Below are positions 24,900 to 32,836 of a stretch of 64,000 bases of DNA, in pieces. The notes under the pieces were generated by a model. The model was given only the letters and a program-made list of their open reading frames with translations, ran no database searches and was not told the origin of the DNA. The first letter of the stretch is position 1. The number at the start of each line of letters is the position of its first letter. This DNA is from Clostridia bacterium (GTDB lineage Bacteria; Bacillota; Clostridia; Oscillospirales; Acutalibacteraceae). Made by a program: the position numbers and the translations under genes. Where the stretch lies: contig JAFXCH010000054.1 of assembly GCA_017516485.1 (NCBI GenBank), forward strand, positions 16,998 through 80,997, written 5' to 3'.

Positions 24900-25001
24900 G
24901 GCTCCCTCTGACGAGGGAGCTGTCAGCGAAGCTGACTGAGGGAGAGAAAACTGCCCCTCCGTCAAAACTGCGTTTTGCCACCTCCCCTGACAAGTGGAGG
25001 C
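24900..25001. repeat. MITE-like element, GCTCCCT family, second copy
   Basis: GGCTCCCTCTGACGAGGGAGC and CACCTCCCCTGACAAGTGGAGG are the outer parts of imperfect inverted arms; the inner CTGTCAGCGAAGCTGACTGAGG hairpin matches 13142-13163. The length is about 102 bp, with no ORF. Confidence 0.7.
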
Positions 25002-25020
25002 TGTTTTTTGAATACATAGA

Positions 25021-25569
25021 TTACATTTCTATTATTAGTTCGGTTTCTAAAAAGTTGTTGCCTTTTAAATACATTATCTTTATCTTATCATCAAATTTAA
25101 CATAGTCAACAATAGGGTCTACCGTTTCAGACACATCCTCAAGCACTACTTCCTTTAAATACTCTCCTTGGTTAAAAATATCCTGTATTATAACACTATG
25201 CCTTCCATTATCATAATTTACAAATACAACATTCTCTTCGTATTCGCCTAAAACAGAATAATATGTGTCAGATACATTTCCACAGTTAACATCACAATAA
25301 ATTGTCCAACGAGTAGAAATACCCGTACCTGTTTGAACTGAAATGCTCAATAAATCCTCATTTATAACATTCACCTTAGGTTTCCTTGATACATCCTTAT
25401 CACTTATGAGAATATTATCATGCCTGTCTTTGATGACATAATCATAGGTAAAATTGCCGTTATCAGTAATTTCATATAATTGGTTTATATCATAATTGCC
25501 ATCACAACCAGACAAAATCACAATAAGAACATTTATTAAGCACAGGGTAATAATTAGTCTTTTTTTCAT
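25021..25569 (-). CDS. predicted lipoprotein of unknown function
   Basis: In this 182-residue protein a lipoprotein signal (MKKRLIITLCLINVLIVILSGC) ends with a clear LSGC lipobox, so the mature protein should be anchored to the membrane outer face. The rest is beta-rich with alternating hydrophobic residues (NVVFVNYDNGRHSVIIQDIF). No family was recognised. AGGAGAG precedes the ATG; a hairpin at 25585-25614 overlaps the leader. Confidence 0.6.
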   Translation of the reverse strand: MKKRLIITLCLINVLIVILSGCDGNYDINQLYEITDNGNFTYDYVIKDRHDNILISDKDVSRKPKVNVINEDLLSISVQTGTGISTRWTIYCDVNCGNVSDTYYSVLGEYEENVVFVNYDNGRHSVIIQDIFNQGEYLKEVVLEDVSETVDPIVDYVKFDDKIKIMYLKGNNFLETELIIEM

Positions 25570-25584
25570 TACCTATCTCTCCTG

Positions 25585-25658
25585 ACAGTCATTTCTCAAG
25601 GTATGACTGTTTTTCCTGCCTTACCCTACTTATTTTGATGAAATAAATAGGGTAAGGC
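25585..25658. promoter_or_regulatory. two hairpins between the lipoprotein and the secreted-protein genes
   Basis: ACAGTCAT/ATGACTGT (25585-25592 / 25603-25610) sits immediately ahead of the lipoprotein RBS on the minus strand. GCCTTACCCTA...TAGGGTAAGGC (25618-25658) is a longer stem without a clear T-run in the minus direction. They may terminate the upstream gene or act in the leader. The rest of 25570-25742 shows no ORF. Confidence 0.4.
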
Positions 25659-25742
25659 TATATTTGTCCTCATTGTACCTCAACCATATCATAAAAACAT
25701 CTTTATTTCAAGAAGGAATCGGCAGTTTCATCGCTGTTATTT

Positions 25743-26660
25743 TTATGAGAGTCTGTATTCTTTATAAACGGGACCGTCAGAAATTGCTGTGAAAAAGTCA
25801 GTTACCATATTACCTACAGAATACCACGTAAAACCTCCCATAACCATACCAAAGCCCGGTACCAAAAGCATCACTGTACCAAACACAGCATACAGCGGTG
25901 ATATAAACAGCCATGCGGTTGCATTACCAAGGTTCTTTGAATATGCCTTTTTTTCACTCAGAACCTCAATTTCAAACGTTTTTGTAAAAACGCTGTCAAG
26001 CTTCAACTCAACAACATATTTACCCGGTTCCTGCGGCACAAATTCGTTTGAATTTATTTGAGTAGTTTTTCCGTTCAGTGTGTATGTGGCTGTTATTTCA
26101 TTAATCCACACCTCACCGCCGTATTTATTGTAACCGGCTATTTTGATGGTCTTTCCGACTGTTGTATAGTAGAGGAAGTCAGTTCTCGTTAAAGGCTTAT
26201 CTACTTCGAACGCCTCGAACTCACACGGCAAACCCAATTTATCGAACTGTTGTATTTTACCGTTTGATTTATCTATCTTACCGCTTATTTCACCTGACTG
26301 AGTAACAAAAGCACCTGTGCCGATTACGATACCGGTTATGTTATCGTAACCCTCTGTATTAACAAACAGTTGCGGATATCTTTTGCCGTCTTTTTCAAAA
26401 ATTTTCAAAGTGATTAAATCTTCTTCTACGGGATATGCGGTTGAATTGTTGTAAAGTTGCACCTCAGGTTTTTCGCCAATCTCAGAATACTTGCTGTCAA
26501 ATGTAACAACAATAAAATCCATTGAATTATAATAATGACAGGCATAGTTTTTTTCAAGCACTTCTGCATTATCCTCCGCCGCAAATGCTACGCTCGCGGT
26601 TGTGAAAAGAAGAACCGCACAAAGGATTACGGACATAAATTTCGTAAATTTTTTGTTCAT
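25743..26660 (-). CDS. secreted/membrane protein, paralogue A of a tandem family
   Basis: This 305-residue protein has a signal peptide (FTKFMSVILCAVLLFTTASVAFA), a beta-rich outer part starting AEDNAEVLEKNYACHYY, an Ig-like segment (ATYTLNGKTTQINSNEF then PGKYVVELKLD), and long hydrophobic C-terminal stretches (LFISPLYAVFGTVMLLVPGFG). A block of 125 bases near its start (26461-26585) is identical to the paralogue at 27796 while the rest is diverged. No known family was recognised; a surface role is inferred from the signal and membrane tail. Confidence 0.6.
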   Translation of the reverse strand: MNKKFTKFMSVILCAVLLFTTASVAFAAEDNAEVLEKNYACHYYNSMDFIVVTFDSKYSEIGEKPEVQLYNNSTAYPVEEDLITLKIFEKDGKRYPQLFVNTEGYDNITGIVIGTGAFVTQSGEISGKIDKSNGKIQQFDKLGLPCEFEAFEVDKPLTRTDFLYYTTVGKTIKIAGYNKYGGEVWINEITATYTLNGKTTQINSNEFVPQEPGKYVVELKLDSVFTKTFEIEVLSEKKAYSKNLGNATAWLFISPLYAVFGTVMLLVPGFGMVMGGFTWYSVGNMVTDFFTAISDGPVYKEYRLS

Positions 26661-26707
26661 TATTTTTACCTCATCATAAAAATATCAAATGTTGCATTGT
26701 ACTTATA

Positions 26708-27676
26708 TCATTCGTTGCTCTCGGCTCTGTGAGTTCCGTAATCCGGGTTACCGAACAAAGCTTTGAAAAAATCCGACACATACTCAAAAGAGTTTATCAT
26801 TATAGCACCGCCGCCAACAGTACCCATACCGGGCACAATAATAAAAGCCAACAAACCCAATAAAAAATCTTTCGGAAATTCTTTCAAATTTCTTGTTGCA
26901 ATTTTACGCTCTTTTTTAACTGCAACTTCTTCCGAAACAACTTCTATTGTCATTTCTTCTGTAAACACACCGTCCAAGTTTAACTGTATTACATATTTTC
27001 CGGGTTCTTCGGGAGTAAAACTATCCGAATCAATTTCTACTGTTTTTCCGTTTACCGTATACGAAAAAGTTGCTTCTTCAAGCCAACCCTTTCCGTAACC
27101 GCCGTTGCCGCCCTCGATTGATACCTCGATCGGTTTGCCGACTATTCCACAATAATTTATTATTCTCTCTTCAGAATCAGTCGGTTCTTCAGAAAAAGCA
27201 ACATAATTATATCGGCATCTAATATAAAAATTATTTGCATCTTTTACTCTTGAAGCGGGAATAACTAACTTTAAACTTTTATCTCCGTCAGCCGTTGCAA
27301 AAGCTCCGGCTGAAACTTCAACGCCCAGAATCTCCTCACAAAAATCCGTATTGATAATTATCTGTGGATAATGGAAATTGTTTTTCTCAAAAATCCTAAT
27401 TTGGATTTTTTCTTCACTGACTTCAATATTTTCCGTAATTTGAGCATTTTCAGATGACCGAGTCTGAACAGTTATTTTCGGAATGTCACCTGACACTGAA
27501 TATTTATTAGAGTAAGTTATAACAACCGTATCAAATTCAGAATAGTAATCACAACTGTAGGTTTTTTCAAGTTCTTCTGTATGTGCGTCCTCCGCCGCAA
27601 AGGCTACGCTTGCGGTTGTGAAAAGCATCACCGTGCAGAGAATTACTGACAGAATTTTCTTTAAACTTTTGTTCAT
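26708..27676 (-). CDS. secreted/membrane protein, paralogue B
   Basis: This 322-residue protein has the same layout as its neighbours: a signal peptide (LKKILSVILCTVMLFTTASVAFA), a beta-rich domain, an Ig-like segment with FSYTVNGKTVEIDSDSF then PGKYVIQLNLD, and a hydrophobic C-terminal region (FLLGLLAFIIVPGMGTVGGG). It lacks the identical block shared by paralogues A and C, so it is the older copy. AGGAGG precedes the ATG. The arrangement suggests expansion by tandem duplication. Confidence 0.6.
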   Translation of the reverse strand: MNKSLKKILSVILCTVMLFTTASVAFAAEDAHTEELEKTYSCDYYSEFDTVVITYSNKYSVSGDIPKITVQTRSSENAQITENIEVSEEKIQIRIFEKNNFHYPQIIINTDFCEEILGVEVSAGAFATADGDKSLKLVIPASRVKDANNFYIRCRYNYVAFSEEPTDSEERIINYCGIVGKPIEVSIEGGNGGYGKGWLEEATFSYTVNGKTVEIDSDSFTPEEPGKYVIQLNLDGVFTEEMTIEVVSEEVAVKKERKIATRNLKEFPKDFLLGLLAFIIVPGMGTVGGGAIMINSFEYVSDFFKALFGNPDYGTHRAESNE

Positions 27677-27703
27677 TGTTTTTACCTCCTTTTTTTAGCC
27701 TTT

Positions 27704-27727
27704 GTAGGAAACGGTCTCGACCGTTCC
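27704..27727. repeat. short GTAGGAAACGGTC palindrome
   Basis: A short copy of the GTAGGG family (relatives at 1316, 28757 and 29481) that forms a small hairpin with CGACCGTTCC. It lies in the gap between two tandem paralogues. Confidence 0.6.
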
Positions 27728-27795
27728 GTTAAGCTATTGTACATTGATATAATAATAAATCTTTAAATTTACAACGTGGAATTCACGTTTACGGT

Positions 27796-28719
27796 TTATT
27801 CAAGAACATAATCTTCGTAAGCAGGGCCGCCAAAAAGGGCCTTAAAAAAGCGAGGTATCATAGCAAAAGAAGCCATTAACGTAGTTGAGCCTATCCAGGT
27901 TCCGAAGCCCGGAATTAAAAGCAGACCTGCGCCAATCACGAGATATAACGGTGTAAGAAGCAACCATTCGGTCGAATCGCCAAGGCTCTTAAAATAGGAA
28001 TCGATTTCGCTCAGAACCTCAAACTCCAACGTTCTCACGACAACATCGCCAAGCTTCAACTCTACAACGTATCTGCCAGGCTCCTGCGGCACAAATTCGT
28101 TGGAATTTATTTCGACAGTTTTTCCGTTTACGGTATATGCAGCCGTTATTTCGTCAATCCAAATCTTACCGTATTCGCCGTTACCAACTATTTCTACAGG
28201 CTTTCCGACTGTTGTATATTGGCACATCTTACCGGATATTAAACCTACGTTCTCTTCTACTTCAAATGCCTCAATTTCACACGAAACGCCAAAGTCGTAG
28301 GTTTTGTCTATTTTGTTATGCGGTATTTTAACCTTACCGCTTATTTCACCCGATTCAGTAACAAAGGCACCTTCACCGATTTTAATATCCGTTATATCGT
28401 ATATATCTATTTCTGTATTTATAAGCAACTGAGGATATCTTTCACCCTCATATTCGAAAATTTCCAATACGATTTCATCTTCTGTTACAGCAAAAGCGTA
28501 TGAACCGATATAAAGTTTCACCTCAGGTTTTTCGCCAATCTCAGAATACTTGCTGTCAAATGTAACAACAATAAAATCCATTGAATTATAATAATGACAG
28601 GCATAGTTTTTTTCAAGCACTTCTGCATTATCCTCCGCCGCAAAGGCTACGCTTGGCATTGTGAAAAGCATCACAGCACAAAGGATTACAGACATAAATT
28701 TCTTGAGCTTTTTGTTCAT
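27796..28719 (-). CDS. secreted/membrane protein, paralogue C
   Basis: This 307-residue protein has a signal peptide (LKKFMSVILCAVMLFTMPSVAFA), beta-rich and Ig-like segments (AAYTVNGKTVEINSNEF, then PGRYVVELKLGD), then hydrophobic helices near the C-terminus (LLLTPLYLVIGAGLLLIPGFG). It shares a 125-base identical stretch with paralogue A near its N-terminal coding part. Its RBS (AAGGAGG) and first codons match those of the 28812 gene, suggesting that leader and signal segments are exchanged. Confidence 0.6.
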   Translation of the reverse strand: MNKKLKKFMSVILCAVMLFTMPSVAFAAEDNAEVLEKNYACHYYNSMDFIVVTFDSKYSEIGEKPEVKLYIGSYAFAVTEDEIVLEIFEYEGERYPQLLINTEIDIYDITDIKIGEGAFVTESGEISGKVKIPHNKIDKTYDFGVSCEIEAFEVEENVGLISGKMCQYTTVGKPVEIVGNGEYGKIWIDEITAAYTVNGKTVEINSNEFVPQEPGRYVVELKLGDVVVRTLEFEVLSEIDSYFKSLGDSTEWLLLTPLYLVIGAGLLLIPGFGTWIGSTTLMASFAMIPRFFKALFGGPAYEDYVLE

Positions 28720-28756
28720 TATTTTTCCTCCTTTTTAATAATATCCCTTTTATATC

Positions 28757-28781
28757 GGAACGGTCAAAGACCGTTCCCTAC
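28757..28781. repeat. GGAACGGTCAAAGACCGTTCCCTAC palindrome family member
   Basis: A perfect GGAACGGTC/GACCGTTCC stem with a short loop, followed by CTAC. Near-identical to 29481-29505. Confidence 0.65.
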
Positions 28782-28811
28782 ATTGTCGTTCTTAACGAAG
28801 TGTATATACGT

Positions 28812-29408
28812 TTACCAACTGAATAACTGTGTAAACCACTCTCTTATAATCGCCAGATCTGAAGCCAGTGACATCGACATAAGATAAGCAATAAGATTGA
28901 ACATATAGTTATACATTTCGATCATATCGGGAATAGAATTAAAAAAAGCTGATACTTTATCCTTATAATAATCAAGCTTTTCGCCGAGTGTCATACCTTC
29001 AGTAGGATTGTCTTTTACAACAATATCGATATAGTCAAAAGCAAGTGTTTTACCTTCTAAATCAACGATTCTGAAACCAATTGTACAAGTACCCGGAGAA
29101 ACAGCCTTAACTTTCGCAGTGAATATAACCGGATAATCGTCCTGTATAAACTCAACATCGCAACAAGGGTCGTTTGCATAATACTCTATTTCAAAAGGCA
29201 CTCCAAACTCCGGATAGTATTCAATTGTAACTTCGGTTGTTTCACCCGGGTCAAGCTTTGTTTTCTGACCAAACTTGGTATAAACCTTAACAGATGGTCT
29301 TTCTATCTCGTCACTCGAATACTTAGCCTGTGCACCGACAGAAAATATTGCAACCAACAAAGACATGCAGAGAATCATCGAAAGAATTTTCTTAAACTTT
29401 TTGTTCAT
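28812..29408 (-). CDS. secreted Ig-like (BIG-type) protein with hydrophobic C-terminal tail
   Basis: This 198-residue protein has a signal peptide (KFKKILSMILCMSLLVAIFSVGAQA), one beta-sandwich resembling bacterial Ig domains (KLDPGETTEVTIEYYPE, then AVSPGTCTIGFRIVD), then an amphipathic tail (YYKDKVSAFFNSIPDMIEM and onward). The signal resembles those of the three tandem paralogues. It may associate with the membrane or cell surface through the tail; no function is known. Confidence 0.6.
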   Translation of the reverse strand: MNKKFKKILSMILCMSLLVAIFSVGAQAKYSSDEIERPSVKVYTKFGQKTKLDPGETTEVTIEYYPEFGVPFEIEYYANDPCCDVEFIQDDYPVIFTAKVKAVSPGTCTIGFRIVDLEGKTLAFDYIDIVVKDNPTEGMTLGEKLDYYKDKVSAFFNSIPDMIEMYNYMFNLIAYLMSMSLASDLAIIREWFTQLFSW

Positions 29409-29438
29409 TGTTTTTCCTCCTTTTGTTAATTAACTATC

Positions 29439-29466
29439 GTAGGGGCAACCCTGTGTGGTAGCCCGA
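29439..29466 (+). repeat. REP-like palindrome, GTAGGGGC...GCCCG type
   Basis: It has the same head and tail as the two palindromes inside the RAYT gene but a different stem (AACC / GGTA), as expected for REP elements mobilised by that transposase. Confidence 0.6.
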
Positions 29467-29480
29467 ATTCATTTTTCGGC

Positions 29481-29505
29481 GGAACGGTCAAAGACCGTTC
29501 CCTAC
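29481..29505. repeat. GGAACGGTC palindrome
   Basis: Almost identical to 28757-28781; it lies next to the REP-like palindrome at 29439, so this gap of about 140 bases is largely repeat sequence. Confidence 0.65.
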
Positions 29506-29552
29506 GTTGTCATTGTTACTACAGATTCAGAGCATTTGCTGTTTCGGATATT

Positions 29553-30125
29553 TTACTTAATACTTGTTTTCGAGATAATTTCGCTAAAACAATCGGGGTT
29601 GGCGGCATGTTTAAGGTAGTATGTAACTCCTTCAATCGATATAGTATCAAGACCTTCTTTTACTACAGTTCCGTCAAGGTACTCTATTTCCACACGGTAA
29701 GTATTTGTGCCGGGAGGGGGCGTATCTTCTGTTTTTTTATCAATGGTAAACGTTCCGAGCCACTTTGTAATTTCTAACATATTTTCGACAGGAACATCAC
29801 TGCCCTTTCCGTAACCGTAATATGCATAGAAAGTAATACGCACAATATTATTGGTATCAAAAACCGAATCGGAATCTGTATCAACTCCAACATCAACAAT
29901 CGGTTTATTCGGATCACTTACGATACCGGTAGTCGGCTGCTCGGTGGTTGTTTCGTTTTCGGCAACGGTAGTCGGTTCGGTAGTCGGTTCAGCGGTTATT
30001 TTGTTTTCTTCGTATGTACTTGCGGATTCACTTGTCGGAGTGTCGTTTGCATTATCCTTACCGCAAGATGCAAAACAAAGAATAATCAAACCACACAGAA
30101 TTAAAGCTGACAATTTATTAATCAT
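29553..30125 (-). CDS. predicted lipoprotein with Thr/Glu-rich linker
   Basis: This 190-residue protein has a signal ending in a lipobox (LIILCFASC), then a Thr/Glu/Ser-rich linker (TAEPTTEPTTVAENETTTE) and a C-terminal domain of about 100 residues (TFYAYYGYGKGSDVP, VEIEYLDGTVVKEGLD). AAAGGAG precedes the ATG. The linker style matches the anchored protein at 5748 and suggests the domain is displayed on the outer membrane face. Function unknown. Confidence 0.6.
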   Translation of the reverse strand: MINKLSALILCGLIILCFASCGKDNANDTPTSESASTYEENKITAEPTTEPTTVAENETTTEQPTTGIVSDPNKPIVDVGVDTDSDSVFDTNNIVRITFYAYYGYGKGSDVPVENMLEITKWLGTFTIDKKTEDTPPPGTNTYRVEIEYLDGTVVKEGLDTISIEGVTYYLKHAANPDCFSEIISKTSIK

Positions 30126-30147
30126 TGTACCAACTCCTTTACATAAA

Positions 30148-32505
30148 TCACGCTCTGCGTATTATTTTAACTACACCCGTTGCACCGTCAAGGCGGACGA
30201 TATCGCCGTTTTTGACAGTTGACATAAGTCCCTCTATACCGACAACTGCAGGTATACCGAGCTCACGCGAGATAATAGCCGTATGCGAAAGGAGCGAGCC
30301 TTTTTCGCTGACTACACCCTTTGCCTCTGCAAGCAGGAAAACCCAACCGGGGTCTGTCATTTTGGTGATAAGAATTTTATCTTTGACACTTCTCACCTGC
30401 TTTACGTCGGTTACAACGCAGGCCTCTCCCTCTACCACACCGTTTGAGCAAGGCACACCGACCATTTCATCCTTTGATGAATACATAGAGGTCATATTGA
30501 TACTGCGGTGGTTTTTGTCAAAAGGCTTTGAAGCAAAGACAATACGTGAATAAGCAGGAAGAAGTGCAAACATCTCGTATTTTTCTTTTCTTCTCTGTAC
30601 CGTGTCACGCATATCGCAAGGTGTTTCAGCCAGCGAATAGACTTCATCAAGTGTGAGATAAAATACATCTCTTGTTTCGTTTATATAACCTGCCTTTGAA
30701 TATATATCGCCAAGCCTTAACACAGCCTCACGCACCATACCGAAGATACGGCTGCGGTTAAGACGCTGTATTTCACGGTTACCGATACCGAGCATACAGC
30801 GTTTACTTAAGTAATTTGTAATCGGGTCACGCTTGAGCGGTGGCTTTTCATCACCCTGACTTTCAAGCAGAGCGGCAAGTTTTTCTTTATCCTGCTCAAA
30901 TTCGCTGATTTTGTCGTCAAAAAGCTGAGTTTTGGTGCGGAAGGTCTCTGTCTCAAGCTTAAGCTCTTCAAGGCATCTGTCGCCATATACGTCGATATAA
31001 GCCTTCCTGCGTTTTATGTACTCATCATCGGTCATATTCTCATGCTCGAGAGCAATTCTTATCATCTCTTTTACAGGCTTCATACTCTCGATATTTGAGA
31101 TACCCGAAATATAGCTGTTTGCAATCTCCTCGTGGTTCTCATACTTTGACTTGAGGTGACTTTTAAGCAGACCCGTGAAGATAAACGCGTATGTATCGTT
31201 GAGAAGTGTTATACCCCAGCAAGAGAGCAGCTTATCCTGAATCTTATCAAACAGCTCGAGGATTTCTTTTGCCGTCATCTCCTCTTCAAAACGGGAATAG
31301 ACATAATTTTTAATTTCTATAAAACGCTCGTTGAGCTTTTTCATATTGCGAGGTGTACACAGAAGCTCCGCAACCGTATTGAAATAAACCGAAGCCTTTA
31401 CAAACGGATTTATTTTATTTGCACTGTCGTCGTATTCTTTATATTTAACGCCAACCAGCTCCTGCCATACTGCTGTAATTTTCTTACTGAAGGGCAGAAA
31501 TTTCATAGCACCGTACCAGCTGTTGAGGTTATAGTAAATTCTGCCGTTGACAGTACCGACGGTGTTTTCAAGTATATCATAGTGTTTCTCAAGCTCACGC
31601 TTATTGTGAAGCAGACGTCGGCCTGCATCCTTGAATACACCTGCAAAAACCATCTCGACAAATGAAACCGTAAGCGGTGAGCTCAAGCCCGGATAGCTTT
31701 CAACTATATTGCTGTTATCAAAAAGAATCTGATTTTTATCTTCCAGAGTTGTTATCGGACGAGCCTGAAGAATATAAAGTTCTTCATTCTCAATAGCGTA
31801 CTCTATATCCATATAGTTGCCAAAGCGATTGCAGATGCGTTTTGCCGTATCAATAATATGATGCACCATATAGTCACTGAGCAAATCCTCTTTACCGTCA
31901 TAATAATAGATATCATCGGTAAGCGAATAGTAATATGAAGTTGTATCAATTTTGTCTGATACAACGTTTTCGCCCAGTCCCCTGCCCGCTACTATTACGC
32001 ACTCGTTGAGTATGCCCTGCGGATTAGCGGTGAAGACAATACCCGAAACCTCAGAATTTACCATACGCTGTACAATAACGTTCATTTCAAGGTTATTTAT
32101 GTCAAGGTCAGCTTTATTCATATAGTCGAGAACATTTTCGTTATAAAGCGAGCAAACGCAATCGACTATTCTGGCAGCAACCTCATTACGGGGCACATTG
32201 AGAAACGTGTCAAACTGACCTGCAAAGCTATTGTCGGACGAATCCTCTACACATGACGATGAACGGACAGAAAAAAGCTCACCTTCGAGCTTTATATCGC
32301 GGTTAACACAAACGCTCTCCTTAACGGCAGATTTGAGAAGAGCACTCTTTTCAGCTGTACTTTTGCCGACAGACCACGCAAGCGTATGCTTGATTTTACT
32401 TCTGTCAGGCACTAATTCATTAAATGAAAAAGTTTCAAACTGCGGCACCGGCAGACCTGCACCGCTCATAATCTTTAAGTTTTCAATCTTACTTCCCAGT
32501 GACAT
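30148..32505 (-). CDS. PEP/pyruvate-binding, phosphohistidine-domain enzyme (PEP synthase/rifampin phosphotransferase-like)
   Basis: This 785-residue protein has an N-terminal PPDK ATP-grasp-type domain (LFSVRSSSCVEDSSDNSFAG, then NVIVQRMVNSEVSGIVFT), a large helical middle part, and a C-terminal swivelling domain with the phosphohistidine in GSLLSHTAIISREL (His at about 741). The C-terminal PEP-binding barrel of true PEP synthase is missing, so a substrate-binding middle domain plus His domain fits rifampin phosphotransferase-like or other PEP-utilising kinases. The acceptor is unknown. GGGGAG precedes the ATG. Confidence 0.75.
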   Translation of the reverse strand: MSLGSKIENLKIMSGAGLPVPQFETFSFNELVPDRSKIKHTLAWSVGKSTAEKSALLKSAVKESVCVNRDIKLEGELFSVRSSSCVEDSSDNSFAGQFDTFLNVPRNEVAARIVDCVCSLYNENVLDYMNKADLDINNLEMNVIVQRMVNSEVSGIVFTANPQGILNECVIVAGRGLGENVVSDKIDTTSYYYSLTDDIYYYDGKEDLLSDYMVHHIIDTAKRICNRFGNYMDIEYAIENEELYILQARPITTLEDKNQILFDNSNIVESYPGLSSPLTVSFVEMVFAGVFKDAGRRLLHNKRELEKHYDILENTVGTVNGRIYYNLNSWYGAMKFLPFSKKITAVWQELVGVKYKEYDDSANKINPFVKASVYFNTVAELLCTPRNMKKLNERFIEIKNYVYSRFEEEMTAKEILELFDKIQDKLLSCWGITLLNDTYAFIFTGLLKSHLKSKYENHEEIANSYISGISNIESMKPVKEMIRIALEHENMTDDEYIKRRKAYIDVYGDRCLEELKLETETFRTKTQLFDDKISEFEQDKEKLAALLESQGDEKPPLKRDPITNYLSKRCMLGIGNREIQRLNRSRIFGMVREAVLRLGDIYSKAGYINETRDVFYLTLDEVYSLAETPCDMRDTVQRRKEKYEMFALLPAYSRIVFASKPFDKNHRSINMTSMYSSKDEMVGVPCSNGVVEGEACVVTDVKQVRSVKDKILITKMTDPGWVFLLAEAKGVVSEKGSLLSHTAIISRELGIPAVVGIEGLMSTVKNGDIVRLDGATGVVKIIRRA

Positions 32506-32705
32506 TTTTTACTCCCCTTTTTGTTTCTTTTTCTTTCACTCCTTTTAATATTACCAATATTATAACAACATTTTGGATCTAATTCAATATTTCGTTGCAT
32601 TTTATTAAAAATTTGTTAATATTTTACAATTTTGTTCATAGTTTTTCTATATATCGCGTAATACGATTCAGTTATTTATCCGTTAGCACTACTTTTGCAT
32701 AAAAA

Positions 32706-32745
32706 AACAGCACAGCTCAAATTAATGAACTGTGCTGTTCGGTTT
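32706..32745 (-). terminator. terminator downstream of the epimerase gene
   Basis: AACAGCACAG (32706-32715) pairs with CTGTGCTGTT (32730-32739); on the minus strand it is followed by TTTTTTT. The rest of 32506-32836 holds a small CCTCAA/TTGAGG hairpin and an echo of the 24130 repeat, with no gene. Confidence 0.75.
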
Positions 32746-32836
32746 TAAAAGAAGTTCAAGCAACAAAATTATCTCGTTTTATCGCATAAACCGTGCACCT
32801 CAACTTAATTGAGGTATTTGGTGTCGACTTTCGACC

